DNA of 64,000 bases from Temperatibacter sp965603205 (lineage in GTDB: Bacteria; Pseudomonadota; Alphaproteobacteria; Sphingomonadales; Kordiimonadaceae). Under the pieces are notes generated by a model. It was not told the DNA's origin. It searched no databases and saw only the letters and a list, made by a program, of their open reading frames with translations. The translations under genes were made by a program, and so were the position numbers. The stretch covers positions 186,001 through 250,000 of the forward strand of contig CBFDCC010000002.1 of assembly GCA_965603205.1 (NCBI GenBank), read 5' to 3'. This document shows, in pieces, positions 9,219-16,982 of this stretch (its first letter is position 1; each line of letters begins with the position of its first letter).

Positions 9219-10250
9219 ATGAGTACTGATAACCTTCCAAAACAGATAGAGATGCTAGTTGACAATCTTCGCAAGCAAGACACATCCCTTATGTCTCTTG
9301 CTGACGTTGCATCTGTGACGGAGGTTCTGATCGGCACCATGTCTTCTTTCTTCGGGTCTATAGATACATCAATCTATCGGGAATGCCGCGCGCTATCTGA
9401 TTATATATCCGATGCCCGCAGTGAAATAGCCGCCCTTCAACCCGGCAACTTAGAGGATACACATATTCCTCGTGCTGGGTTAGAGCTTGATGCTATTGTC
9501 CAATCAACAGAAGATGCTACCAATACCATCATGAATGCTGCTGAAGAGATAATGGGGGGCGACCCTTCTGATTCTGAGGCATATGGAGCGATGGTTAATG
9601 AGGAAGTCATGAAAATCTTTGAGGCATGCTCTTTTCAGGATATCACAGGACAGAGAATCTCTAAGGTGGTTTCAACGCTAGCGCATATTGAAACACGCGT
9701 ATTAGAGCTACGCGATCTTCTTGGTGTTACTGATGCTGATGTTGCTAATGCACATCAAGACGAAGATTTCCAGAAAACAGAAGATGAAAAATTATTAGCT
9801 GGCCCTGCTCTTGAAGGTGAGGGCATCCAACAAGATGATGTCGACGCCCTGATGGGTGCAATTGTCACCCCAGATAATACACCTAAAGCAGAAACTGCGC
9901 CAGAGCCTAAGCCAGAGCCTAAGCCTGAGCCCAAGACAGAGCCTAAGCCTGAGCCCAAGCCAGAACCCAAGCCCGCGCCTGCACCTCAAGCTGCTACGAA
10001 GCCAGCACCGCCACCGCCACCGCCACCAAAACCAGTGGATCCTAAAAAACTGGACGCTATGTTTGAAGAAGACTTCGATCCTATGGCTGAGATAGAAGCG
10101 GAGGCAGAGGCTAAGGCTGATAAAAAGAAAGCTGAAAAGCCCGCAAATGATCCAAAAGCGAAAGCAAAAACTGACGCTAAAAAAGATGATGACCTAAAAG
10201 ATAAAGGTAAAGAAGTCTCTCAAGATGATATTGACGCTTTATTTGGTTAG
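9219..10250 (+). CDS. cheZ: CheZ-family CheY-phosphate phosphatase with repeat linker
   Basis: Speeds dephosphorylation of CheY-P. The N-terminal helical domain contains the CheZ active-site block SFQDITGQR (Gln140-Gln145). After about residue 195 the protein becomes disordered: a QQDDVDALMG motif near 204-213, a run of Pro-Glu-Pro-Lys repeats (DNA about 9900-9974), a Pro-only stretch, a Lys/Asp/Ala-rich segment and a C-terminal SQDDIDALFG. The two QDD-(V/I)-DAL motifs resemble the CheY-binding peptide of FliM (SQxEIDALL). At 343 residues it is longer than E. coli CheZ (about 214) because of this linker. It is directly downstream of cheY with no gap. Confidence 0.9.
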   Translation: MSTDNLPKQIEMLVDNLRKQDTSLMSLADVASVTEVLIGTMSSFFGSIDTSIYRECRALSDYISDARSEIAALQPGNLEDTHIPRAGLELDAIVQSTEDATNTIMNAAEEIMGGDPSDSEAYGAMVNEEVMKIFEACSFQDITGQRISKVVSTLAHIETRVLELRDLLGVTDADVANAHQDEDFQKTEDEKLLAGPALEGEGIQQDDVDALMGAIVTPDNTPKAETAPEPKPEPKPEPKTEPKPEPKPEPKPAPAPQAATKPAPPPPPPPKPVDPKKLDAMFEEDFDPMAEIEAEAEAKADKKKAEKPANDPKAKAKTDAKKDDDLKDKGKEVSQDDIDALFG

Positions 10251-10286
10251 AACACAGCTTTTTAAATAGTATTTTTATGCCCTAAG

Positions 10287-11162
10287 TTACCATCGTAACT
10301 GGGGCATAATTGCATCTGGGACTATACCATGATCAACCTGCATTGCACTGCTATATTCTTGCTCGGTAATATGGCATCCGCCCATTAACGGTAACAATTC
10401 ATCCCGGTGTATACCCCCAGCAATCAACAACGACTTATATCCCGCCGTTTTAGCGCCAGCTATATCAGTCTTAAGGCTATCACCAATAACCAACACTTTG
10501 TGCGGCGGCACCTGCTCTATATTTAACCCAACCTCGTCAATACAAGCCTCATAGGCCTGCAGCATTGGCTTGCCAAACCAGTGGACATCGCCGCCCATTT
10601 TCTCGTATTCCTCGCCCACAGCCCCTGCACAAATCCATATATTTTCACCCACATGAACAATGCGGTCAGGGTTTGCACATAATAACGGAATGCCTTTATC
10701 CAATGCCCCAGATAGCTCAGCGTGATGCGCCTTTACAGTCTCATAGCTTAATCCTGTGGCCAACATCACATCAGCGGCTGCCACATCATTAACAATAGCA
10801 ACGGGCAACCCTTCAAGGGTTACCCGGTCAAAGTCTGCACAGCCTATATGGAATAGATTTGCGCCCTTAAATGACTGCCTAATTTCATCACGGGCTAACC
10901 CACCCGATGTCACAATATTATCGCATAAAGCGCTAGGAACCCCCATAGCAATCAGCATAGTGCGCACATGTTGACGGGGCTTGGGGGCATTGGTTAAAAA
11001 AACCGTTTGGATACCACTTGCTCTCATATTCTCTAAGGCTTGAACAGCCTCTTTGTGAACAGTCTCACCGTTATGCAGGACGCCCCAAATATCACAGATG
11101 ACAAAATCAATCCCCTGAATAAGGGAGGATGCACCCTGTGGCAAATCAATGAATTTTTGCAT
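10287..11162 (-). CDS. HAD-superfamily hydrolase, TIGR01459 (NagD-like) type
   Basis: A 291-residue cytoplasmic phosphatase-like protein of the NagD-like branch of the HAD superfamily. Motif I reads VICDIWGVLHNG; the second Asp of the usual DxD is replaced by Trp, as I recall for the TIGR01459 family. Motif II is the FLTNAPKPR block and motif III/IV is VIGDSLKTDIAGAKTAG near residue 226. The substrate is unknown. The gene is convergent with cheZ. A hairpin with arms ATGCCC...GGGCAT (10277-10307) overlaps its 3' end; I see no U-run on either strand. Confidence 0.9.
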   Translation of the reverse strand: MQKFIDLPQGASSLIQGIDFVICDIWGVLHNGETVHKEAVQALENMRASGIQTVFLTNAPKPRQHVRTMLIAMGVPSALCDNIVTSGGLARDEIRQSFKGANLFHIGCADFDRVTLEGLPVAIVNDVAAADVMLATGLSYETVKAHHAELSGALDKGIPLLCANPDRIVHVGENIWICAGAVGEEYEKMGGDVHWFGKPMLQAYEACIDEVGLNIEQVPPHKVLVIGDSLKTDIAGAKTAGYKSLLIAGGIHRDELLPLMGGCHITEQEYSSAMQVDHGIVPDAIMPQLRW

Positions 11163-11176
11163 AAAAAAAACTACTC

Positions 11177-12571
11177 TTATAAGTCTTTATCTAGATCTTG
11201 AGCTGACATTGGTTCGCCAAACAAATACCCTTGAGCATATTCAATACGGCCTTCTACTGCCTGTAACACATGCGCCTCTTCCTCAATATGCGAGCTAATA
11301 AGCGTAATGCCTTTACGACGCAGTTCAGCAACATAATCTGGTAATTTATGTGAAGAGTATGCCTTCGACAAGATAGCCATATCGACCTTAAGGTATTTAA
11401 AGTTATCCGCAGAGAGCGTATCAATATCAAAGTCCATATCTTCTATTTGATCCATAGAAAAAGAAAAACCTTCTCGGCCCATTTTTGCCAGCATATTAAT
11501 AACACTACTACCTAATTGATTATAATCTGCCTGAGATAGCTCAAAAACCAAACGCCCCTTAAATTCATTATTGCTCAACATAAAGTCCGAAAATTGAGGG
11601 AAAAATTCAGAATCATTAAGCGAGAAACGCGACATATTACAGAAAAAACGAGTCTTAGGGCGGCGCCGACCCATCTTGCGCACCAGCTGAATAAGTCTAA
11701 ATAAAAGTAAATTATCCAACGTGCCCATGAGGCCCATTTTTTCGGCCAGATCCATATAATCTCGTGGCAATACAACATCACCATTTTCATCGCGCATCCG
11801 TGAAAAGCATTCAAAATGCATTGCTTTTCTTGACGGCAAACCCACAATAGGCTGCAAATATAAATCAACGCGGTTTTCAGCCAAAGAACTACGCATCACT
11901 TTTAATAGCTCATCCTCACTGCCAATGCGTCGAACTTTGGAACCATCTTTTGCATGCATGTCTCGCACAATCGCTGCTGCTGATCTGCCAGCCTTTGGTT
12001 TAGCACTCTCTGATTTAGCGCCTTTTGCAACGGGGGCTGCGGGCGGCTTAACCCCTTTTGCTCCCTTGGCCATAGGTATAGCCGCCCCCTTTGCAGCAGG
12101 TATGTTTTTAGCAGGCGACTTTAGTGAAACTTCTTCGCCTACGGGCGGCTCCATAGCGGGGACTTTAGCAGCTACTCTTGGTTGAGGTTTCGCATTGGTT
12201 TTAGGCTCTGTTGAGGTAATGTCTTTTTCTTTAGTCATTACCTGACCAAGCAGAGTTTGTAGCATCTTGAGTTCTGAGACAATTTTCTTATTATCACCAG
12301 CCCCTGGGGTGCCTTCGCCCATTTTCTCTTTCAACTGCGCCAGATCACTTCTAAAACTTTTGGTGATATTTTCAAGAACATCAAGACGCACATCAGCGTC
12401 TTTGCTTGCTGCTTTGTTCAAAATCACCTGTGTTAATTGATTGGCCACAACAAAGAAAATAATTGAAGCCAAGTTAGCGACGTCCACACCAACGCCCATC
12501 ATACGTGGCGGCACCACCATGATGGCAGCAGCAATGATTGCGTATGAGATAAATAACATAACCTGAACCAT
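11177..12571 (-). CDS. Membrane-anchored degenerate EAL-domain protein (TipF-like)
   Basis: Begins with two hydrophobic helices, then a coiled-coil (about residues 50-125), a Pro/Ala/Lys-rich linker, and a C-terminal EAL-like domain. The catalytic signatures are altered: EAL is ECFSR, the DDFG loop is replaced by MDQIEDMD, although the late AQGYLFGEP block is kept. This combination matches Caulobacter TipF, a c-di-GMP-binding flagellar assembly factor that does not need phosphodiesterase activity. Assignment to TipF is inference from architecture and from the nearby cheY-cheZ genes. Start: the ATG at 12571 precedes the first helix directly; an in-frame ATG at 12685 adds 38 Tyr/Asn/Cys-rich residues that look untranslated. 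Confidence 0.78.
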   Translation of the reverse strand: MVQVMLFISYAIIAAAIMVVPPRMMGVGVDVANLASIIFFVVANQLTQVILNKAASKDADVRLDVLENITKSFRSDLAQLKEKMGEGTPGAGDNKKIVSELKMLQTLLGQVMTKEKDITSTEPKTNAKPQPRVAAKVPAMEPPVGEEVSLKSPAKNIPAAKGAAIPMAKGAKGVKPPAAPVAKGAKSESAKPKAGRSAAAIVRDMHAKDGSKVRRIGSEDELLKVMRSSLAENRVDLYLQPIVGLPSRKAMHFECFSRMRDENGDVVLPRDYMDLAEKMGLMGTLDNLLLFRLIQLVRKMGRRRPKTRFFCNMSRFSLNDSEFFPQFSDFMLSNNEFKGRLVFELSQADYNQLGSSVINMLAKMGREGFSFSMDQIEDMDFDIDTLSADNFKYLKVDMAILSKAYSSHKLPDYVAELRRKGITLISSHIEEEAHVLQAVEGRIEYAQGYLFGEPMSAQDLDKDL

Positions 12572-12750
12572 AAAGCCCAATATCCTCTGATCTGTGATGT
12601 CGCTATTATTAACGTAATCATTAACAAAGGTGACGTATTTATACAAGAAACATAAGGAATAATTACATACTACCATTGATTTCATGACTTTATAAGTCCA
12701 TATCAGTTACTAAAGTATGTATATAGGCAAGCAACGACAAGGGAAAAATT

Positions 12751-13050
12751 ATGTCATTAGAAAAAATCACAACTGAATTTAGAGGGCGTGTAGGCGCACA
12801 TTCACCACTCGAGAAAATCATCAAGTTTGATTTTGGTGATGATGGCTGTGTACGTGTTGATGGTTCTGTTTCTCCAACAGTTGTTGACAATGAAGATAGT
12901 GAGGCTGATTGCACAATTAAAGTTTCTATGGACAACTTTAAAGCCATAGCATCGGGTGAGCAAAATCCACAAATGGCCTTTATGATGGGTAAATTAAAAG
13001 TTGAAGGCGACATGAGCCTTGCCATGCAACTTGGTACACTTTTAGAGTAA
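12751..13050 (+). CDS. SCP2 sterol-binding domain protein
   Basis: A 99-residue stand-alone SCP2-like domain. It shows the family pattern of a short alpha-beta N-terminus, DCTIKVSMDNFKAIASGE, and the GEQNPQMAFMMGKLKVEGDM block with the terminal amphipathic helix. Such proteins bind lipids or acyl-CoA in the cytoplasm; the ligand here is unknown. It is followed after 40 bp by a membrane-anchored protein of unknown function that may be cotranscribed. Confidence 0.9.
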   Translation: MSLEKITTEFRGRVGAHSPLEKIIKFDFGDDGCVRVDGSVSPTVVDNEDSEADCTIKVSMDNFKAIASGEQNPQMAFMMGKLKVEGDMSLAMQLGTLLE

Positions 13051-13090
13051 TATAAGCGATTAGATAAGCGTCGATAAAGTCAGGTGTTAT

Positions 13091-13624
13091 ATGTTAGATA
13101 AGTTTAGAAATATCAGTCTTGGTATTAGTTTTTTGCTGTTTGTTTTATTAGTAGGTGTCATATTACTGATTAAAACAGGCTCAGGTGAGTTGATTGGTAT
13201 CTCTAGCAAAGATGGCCAGCTGCGCCAAACAGATATCACAAACCTAAACCATCAGCCTGGCATCAAGGGGTATTTGGCCTGCCTGCCAAGCATCTGTACT
13301 GGATCAATACCTGATAGACCCGCGCTTGTTTATAATGTGGAAGTGCGCAGATTACGCAAAGCCGTTAGTAATATTACCGACCACAGTCCGCTTATGAAGG
13401 TGATCCATCTTGATCTAGCAAATGGTCAATTTGATATCACCGTCAAAACAAAGGGCAAAAGCTTCCCCGATTTAGTCACTATTAAAATCATTCCTTCTGA
13501 CACTGGTGCTCTAGTGGTTTTCTATAGCCGTGCTGTCATAGGCGATCCTACGCCAAGCATCGACGCTGATCGTTTCGACAAATGGCAAAGAGAGATTACT
13601 GCGCAACTGCGCGCCATTATCTAA
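13091..13624 (+). CDS. Membrane-anchored protein of unknown function
   Basis: I do not recognise a family. The 177-residue protein has one N-terminal hydrophobic helix (about residues 11-28) and then a mixed alpha/beta domain that should be periplasmic. It contains a CLPSIC pair of cysteines near residue 59 that could form a disulfide. Its 3' end carries a 27-bp tandem duplication that repeats the last codons and the stop (see 13604-13652). It is the second gene of a short plus-strand pair with the SCP2 protein. Confidence 0.7.
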   Translation: MLDKFRNISLGISFLLFVLLVGVILLIKTGSGELIGISSKDGQLRQTDITNLNHQPGIKGYLACLPSICTGSIPDRPALVYNVEVRRLRKAVSNITDHSPLMKVIHLDLANGQFDITVKTKGKSFPDLVTIKIIPSDTGALVVFYSRAVIGDPTPSIDADRFDKWQREITAQLRAII

Positions 13625-13652
13625 TTGGGGCAACTGCGCGCCATTATCTAAT
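13604..13652 (+). repeat. 27-bp-period tandem duplication over a stop codon
   Basis: A 22-bp block starting CAACTGCGCGCC occurs at 13604-13625 and again at 13631-13652. The first copy encodes the C-terminus and stop codon of the upstream gene; the second lies in the untranslated region. The copies are identical, so the duplication is probably recent. Confidence 0.9.
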
Positions 13653-13671
13653 CAATTAAGTCAATGATAAA

Positions 13672-14295
13672 TTAAGCGGCTTGAGGGGTTAAATTATCGC
13701 CAAAGAAGCTGTTCCCAGCTGGCTTAAGACCTTCACCGAATAGATCACTATCAGGTTTTGCGTCGCTTTCGCTGCCAAAGAAACTATTAGCAGACTTAGC
13801 CTCTATCTCAGACGTCTCTTCTTCTTTGGGTGATTGAACAGACATCACTGTTGCATTAACTTCAATTTCTTTTGGCATTGTATCAACAGGCGCATTACGA
13901 CGAATCGTCTTGTTCACACTGTTTTGCGTCGCCATATAAGCACCGATTGCCCTACCCGCACTAGCCTGAGGCATACCAGCTACAACAGCAGCGTCACCAA
14001 CGCCAGATTGTTGAACCATTTTGTTTTCAGCCAAAACAAACTGCACCTGTGACGATAGCATGCCTGCACCTGGAGAAGCTTTACCTGTGCTTGTCTGTGA
14101 AAAAGAAGGGCGGTTACTAGCCTTTTTTTGCTTTGAACGTGCAAGTTCGGCTGTAAAGACCGCGTCGTTAAACTGCGTTTCTTTAGCACCCGATACGGCT
14201 AGCGGAACCTTTGCCCGTGCCGTCCCTGAAATAGACCGAGACCTCTCCGCCTCTGCCGGTGTCAGGGGTTTTAAAACTAAACCCTGAGAAACCAT
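13672..14295 (-). CDS. Low-complexity protein with repeated SFFG motifs, unknown function
   Basis: Not recognised. The 207 residues are rich in Ala, Ser, Lys and Glu, with no membrane segment or signal peptide. The C-terminal 50 residues carry repeated short motifs: NSFFGSES, DLFGEG and NSFFGDNL, separated by acidic or Gly-rich spacers. Such spaced aromatic-Gly motifs often act as peptide ligands, but no partner is visible. The central region is Ala/Gln-rich and may be partly helical. It is convergent with the preceding gene, and the flagellar/chemotaxis neighbours are about 3 kb away. It could be a flagellar accessory protein; that is only a guess. Confidence 0.6.
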   Translation of the reverse strand: MVSQGLVLKPLTPAEAERSRSISGTARAKVPLAVSGAKETQFNDAVFTAELARSKQKKASNRPSFSQTSTGKASPGAGMLSSQVQFVLAENKMVQQSGVGDAAVVAGMPQASAGRAIGAYMATQNSVNKTIRRNAPVDTMPKEIEVNATVMSVQSPKEEETSEIEAKSANSFFGSESDAKPDSDLFGEGLKPAGNSFFGDNLTPQAA

Positions 14296-14522
14296 TTCAT
14301 AGCACCCAATATTTTACCCACACGTATTATAGTCAAAAATAAATAAATGAGCAAGTAATTCAGATAATAGCTGGAAAAGCCCTATTGCTTTGTGCTATCG
14401 CTGCTCTGTAAATATTTTCAAGTATGTTTACTAATACCTTTTTATCGCCCAAATTAGCGTTTAAACAAGGGATATGTAAAATTGAGAGTAAAATAAAGTT
14501 ATATAAGGTATCGGACTCAATA

Positions 14523-15149
14523 ATGGATAATAACACTTTATCAATCTACATTCACGAACTACGCAACCAGTGTTTACACATGCAAGCGTCTTTTGATCTA
14601 TTTAATCAGGCCATGCAGAACCGCACGGGACCAGCCATCCTTTTTGCTGGTCAAATGGTCCTAATGCCAGCCAGCAACATTTCTGCTCTGCTGTGGCCAT
14701 CACGCGCGCGGGCTCGTGGCCGTGGTGAAAACCTACGCAAAGTATTACAATTACCACAAAAGCACCCTCTTGATGACCGCCGCCTTAGCGAATTATTAGA
14801 GCATACCGACATGAAGTTGGAAGAATGGATCACCACAACCAAAGGCAAACAAATTGTATTTGACTATGTTGGTAATCCTGAACAGTTAGAAGGCGAAGAA
14901 GGCCCGATGGGTGAAGAAAGCTTTTACCGCGTTTATAACCCAGAAACACATGTCTATTATTATCGTGGTGTGGGCTATAACCTACAAGCAATTGCAAATG
15001 CTGTGGCTGATGTTGGCGCGCGCGTTAATGCGGTTTACCGTCAAATGTTCCCTGAGCAAGCAAAAGCTGAAGCCGAGGCAGCTGAGGCAGCGCAAAAAGC
15101 AGCCAATGACGCGGCCGAAACCACAGCACCAGCTGAAGACAGTAAATAG
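14523..15149 (+). CDS. Conserved-looking cytoplasmic protein of unknown function
   Basis: I do not recognise the family. The start at 14523 is chosen because it follows an AAGG-type ribosome-binding site and gives a normal N-terminus; the ORF is open 33 codons further upstream but that part looks untranslated. The 208 residues form a mostly helical N-terminal part, a Tyr-rich central segment (THVYYYRGVGYNLQ) and an Ala/Glu-rich C-terminal tail of about 35 residues. No signal peptide or membrane helix is obvious. A small secreted protein gene follows after about 30 bp on the same strand, so cotranscription is likely. Confidence 0.65.
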   Translation: MDNNTLSIYIHELRNQCLHMQASFDLFNQAMQNRTGPAILFAGQMVLMPASNISALLWPSRARARGRGENLRKVLQLPQKHPLDDRRLSELLEHTDMKLEEWITTTKGKQIVFDYVGNPEQLEGEEGPMGEESFYRVYNPETHVYYYRGVGYNLQAIANAVADVGARVNAVYRQMFPEQAKAEAEAAEAAQKAANDAAETTAPAEDSK

Positions 15150-15179
15150 TATATATAAGTCCTCTAAGGAACTTTGAAT

Positions 15180-15548
15180 ATGACAAAAAGATCATTTTTA
15201 GCCATTAGCGCCGCAGTAATGCTGAGCCTATCTACAATTATTGCAGTGCCTGTTAATGCCGTGACTGAAAGCTGTGGCGAAGCTCCACAGACCAAGCCTA
15301 ATGTACCCGACGGGGCTGGCGCTTCTATGGATGATATCCGTAATGCAAGAAATGGGGTGTTGGCTTACTCAAATTCCATCGATGCTTACTTGGCCTGCAT
15401 GGACACCCGTGCAAAATCCCTACTGCCCTACATGACTACAGAGCAGAAAGAGCGATGGGATGAGGATCTTACTAATTTGCACAATGATCGCCGTGATGTT
15501 CAGCTTGCGCTCAACAATGCAATTCGTGCTTACCGTAAAGCAAATTAA
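15180..15548 (+). CDS. Small exported protein of unknown function
   Basis: A 122-residue protein with a clear signal peptide: Lys/Arg N-terminus, a hydrophobic core and an Ala-type cleavage site after VPVNA. The mature part has two Cys residues (SCGEAP and YLACMD), suggesting a disulfide, and is otherwise helical and Arg/Asp/Asn-rich, as in small periplasmic proteins. The ATG at 15180 has an AAGGA ribosome-binding site 9 bases upstream; the TTG at 15174 is a less likely start. It lies between two short genes on the same strand and may form an operon with them. Confidence 0.72.
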   Translation: MTKRSFLAISAAVMLSLSTIIAVPVNAVTESCGEAPQTKPNVPDGAGASMDDIRNARNGVLAYSNSIDAYLACMDTRAKSLLPYMTTEQKERWDEDLTNLHNDRRDVQLALNNAIRAYRKAN

Positions 15549-15572
15549 ATCCAATCAAGGAAGACAATGATA

Positions 15573-15752
15573 ATGGCAAATAAACATGTCACACTTAAGG
15601 CTGAGTTAGGCCGAGGTCATTTCTATTGGGTCTGTGATGTAGAGGCTGATAGTGATGATGAGGCCATTGTTGCTGCGGAAAATTTATTTCAAAGCCAATT
15701 AGAGAAAATGGGCGAGTGGGAATTTTCAGACTTTAATGTTGATGACACCTAA
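15573..15752 (+). CDS. Small acidic protein of unknown function
   Basis: A 59-residue acidic protein. It contains GRGHFYWVCDVEADSDDEAIVAAENLF, a beta-hairpin followed by a helix, a layout common in small single-domain proteins. The start at 15573 fits the AAGGAAG ribosome-binding site (9 bases upstream); an ATG at 15567 is possible but too close to it. It follows the exported protein by about 20 bp, and a strong terminator follows at 15775. The function is unknown. Confidence 0.65.
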   Translation: MANKHVTLKAELGRGHFYWVCDVEADSDDEAIVAAENLFQSQLEKMGEWEFSDFNVDDT

Positions 15753-15774
15753 ACCTTACATAATTCAAAGAATT

Positions 15775-15808
15775 AAGCGCTTCAAATGGCCTTTTGAGGC
15801 GCTTTTTT
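15775..15808 (+). terminator. Rho-independent terminator
   Basis: The arms AAGCGCTTCAAA and TTTTGAGGCGCTT close a short loop and are followed by a run of T residues. It ends the plus-strand group of three small genes and overlaps the 3' end of the convergent gene at 15807. Confidence 0.85.
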
Positions 15809-16394
15809 ATGGCCTACACTCAGATAGGGGATCACCTAAAGCTTTACCATCTCGTAATGCCCATTTTTCCAAGGATTCTAATGAGTGATGTAATCGTTGA
15901 GTTTCGTCAACGCGCGCAAACATAAACCAATATCTATCCCAAAAGGCGATAGGGTAAATGGTTTCCTTATATTCGATTCGCGTTGAGCAGTCTCCAAGGG
16001 GTGTTAGTTCAAAGCGCAATCTTTTTTTAGCAACCTGTGTCTCATAAAATGTTTGATACAGTCGCTCCTGCACGACTTGCTCCGTAAGTTCAGCACCGCT
16101 CCATCTTTTGCTATTTTTTCTGAAAAACACCATGCGCGTACTACCCATTTTATCAGCCGATGATGTAAGCCTGGCAATGTCGTATAAATAGACCGTCCAG
16201 CGATGCCTATTTTCCTCCTTATATATATAAGGCCATATACGAGCAACGGATGTGTCGATAATGCGTTCACTTCTTAGTTCAAAAGAACCACCTGTAAACA
16301 TTAAAATAGCGCGAACAATTGCTGCAAAACCAATTGCCCAAAATGTTATGACAACTATTTTATGAAACAGCGTGTAATCTTGTAGAATTTTCAT
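15807..16394 (-). CDS. Membrane-anchored SRPBCC-fold (polyketide-cyclase-like) protein
   Basis: A 195-residue protein with an N-terminal hydrophobic helix (about residues 10-33) followed by a START/SRPBCC-type domain of roughly 150 residues. The pattern of a long beta-sheet with IDTSVARIWPYI near residue 46, then MGSTRMVFFRK, RIEYKETIYPIAFWDRYW and a C-terminal helix (ETQRLHHSLESLEKWA) fits the SRPBCC superfamily, whose members bind hydrophobic ligands. The ligand is unknown. It is divergent from the MAPEG gene at 16507. Confidence 0.72.
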   Translation of the reverse strand: MKILQDYTLFHKIVVITFWAIGFAAIVRAILMFTGGSFELRSERIIDTSVARIWPYIYKEENRHRWTVYLYDIARLTSSADKMGSTRMVFFRKNSKRWSGAELTEQVVQERLYQTFYETQVAKKRLRFELTPLGDCSTRIEYKETIYPIAFWDRYWFMFARVDETQRLHHSLESLEKWALRDGKALGDPLSECRP

Positions 16395-16506
16395 ACTTTT
16401 TATTCTTCTTTTACTGTTACAGACCTTGACCTTGACATACTAGACCCCTACCTTCACAGGCAATCGCAATCAAGTAAAATACTTATACGCAAGGAAAGCA
16501 ACCATA

Positions 16507-16899
16507 ATGAACGCATATCCTATCACACTTATTTCTGCATCCATATTGGGTTTACTACTAATTATATTATCATTTTACACCATCAAAATGCGTTTTAAGT
16601 GGGAAACATCCATTGGTGACGGTGGCCATGAGGAACTCCTAAAGGCTATTCGTGCGCATGGTAATTTCACAGAGCATACCCCTCTTGCTTTAATATTAGT
16701 TTTCTTGATAGAAGCTACTCAGGCTGATTTTCGTTTAGTTCTCAGCGCAGGTATACTGCTTGTGACAGGTCGAATATTACATGCTATTGGCCTAACCCGT
16801 CATGATGCAGTGAATAAATTTCGCCAAATTGGAACAATGTTCACATGGCTCAGCATCCTCATTTGCTGCCTAACTGGCCTAGTTATATCTTTTGGGTAA
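16507..16899 (+). CDS. MAPEG-family membrane protein
   Basis: A 130-residue protein with four hydrophobic helices and the MAPEG pattern: the RAHGNFTEHTPLALIL block near residue 49 with conserved charged residues, and GRILHAIGLTRHDA near residue 87. Eukaryotic family members are glutathione S-transferase or leukotriene synthase-like; bacterial members are mostly uncharacterised. It lies in the inner membrane and is encoded alone between the SRPBCC gene and pabBC. Confidence 0.9.
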   Translation: MNAYPITLISASILGLLLIILSFYTIKMRFKWETSIGDGGHEELLKAIRAHGNFTEHTPLALILVFLIEATQADFRLVLSAGILLVTGRILHAIGLTRHDAVNKFRQIGTMFTWLSILICCLTGLVISFG

Positions 16900-16982
16900 C
16901 AGAGGATTATTATCATTGATCTACCTTGTGACTTGTCTCATAAGAACTAGCGCGTAAAAATGACAATGGATTTAATGATATT

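Noticed and set aside
9755..10095. Extra long frames within the PEPK repeats of cheZ
   Set aside because: They are frame shadows of a periodic 12-base repeat, not genes.
10277..10307. ATGCCC/GGGCAT hairpin after cheZ and the HAD gene
   Set aside because: No U-run on either strand, so I do not call it a terminator, only a hairpin.
10409..10414. GTATAC core outside the catabolic cluster
   Set aside because: It is inside the HAD coding sequence and lacks the flanking TTG/CAA.
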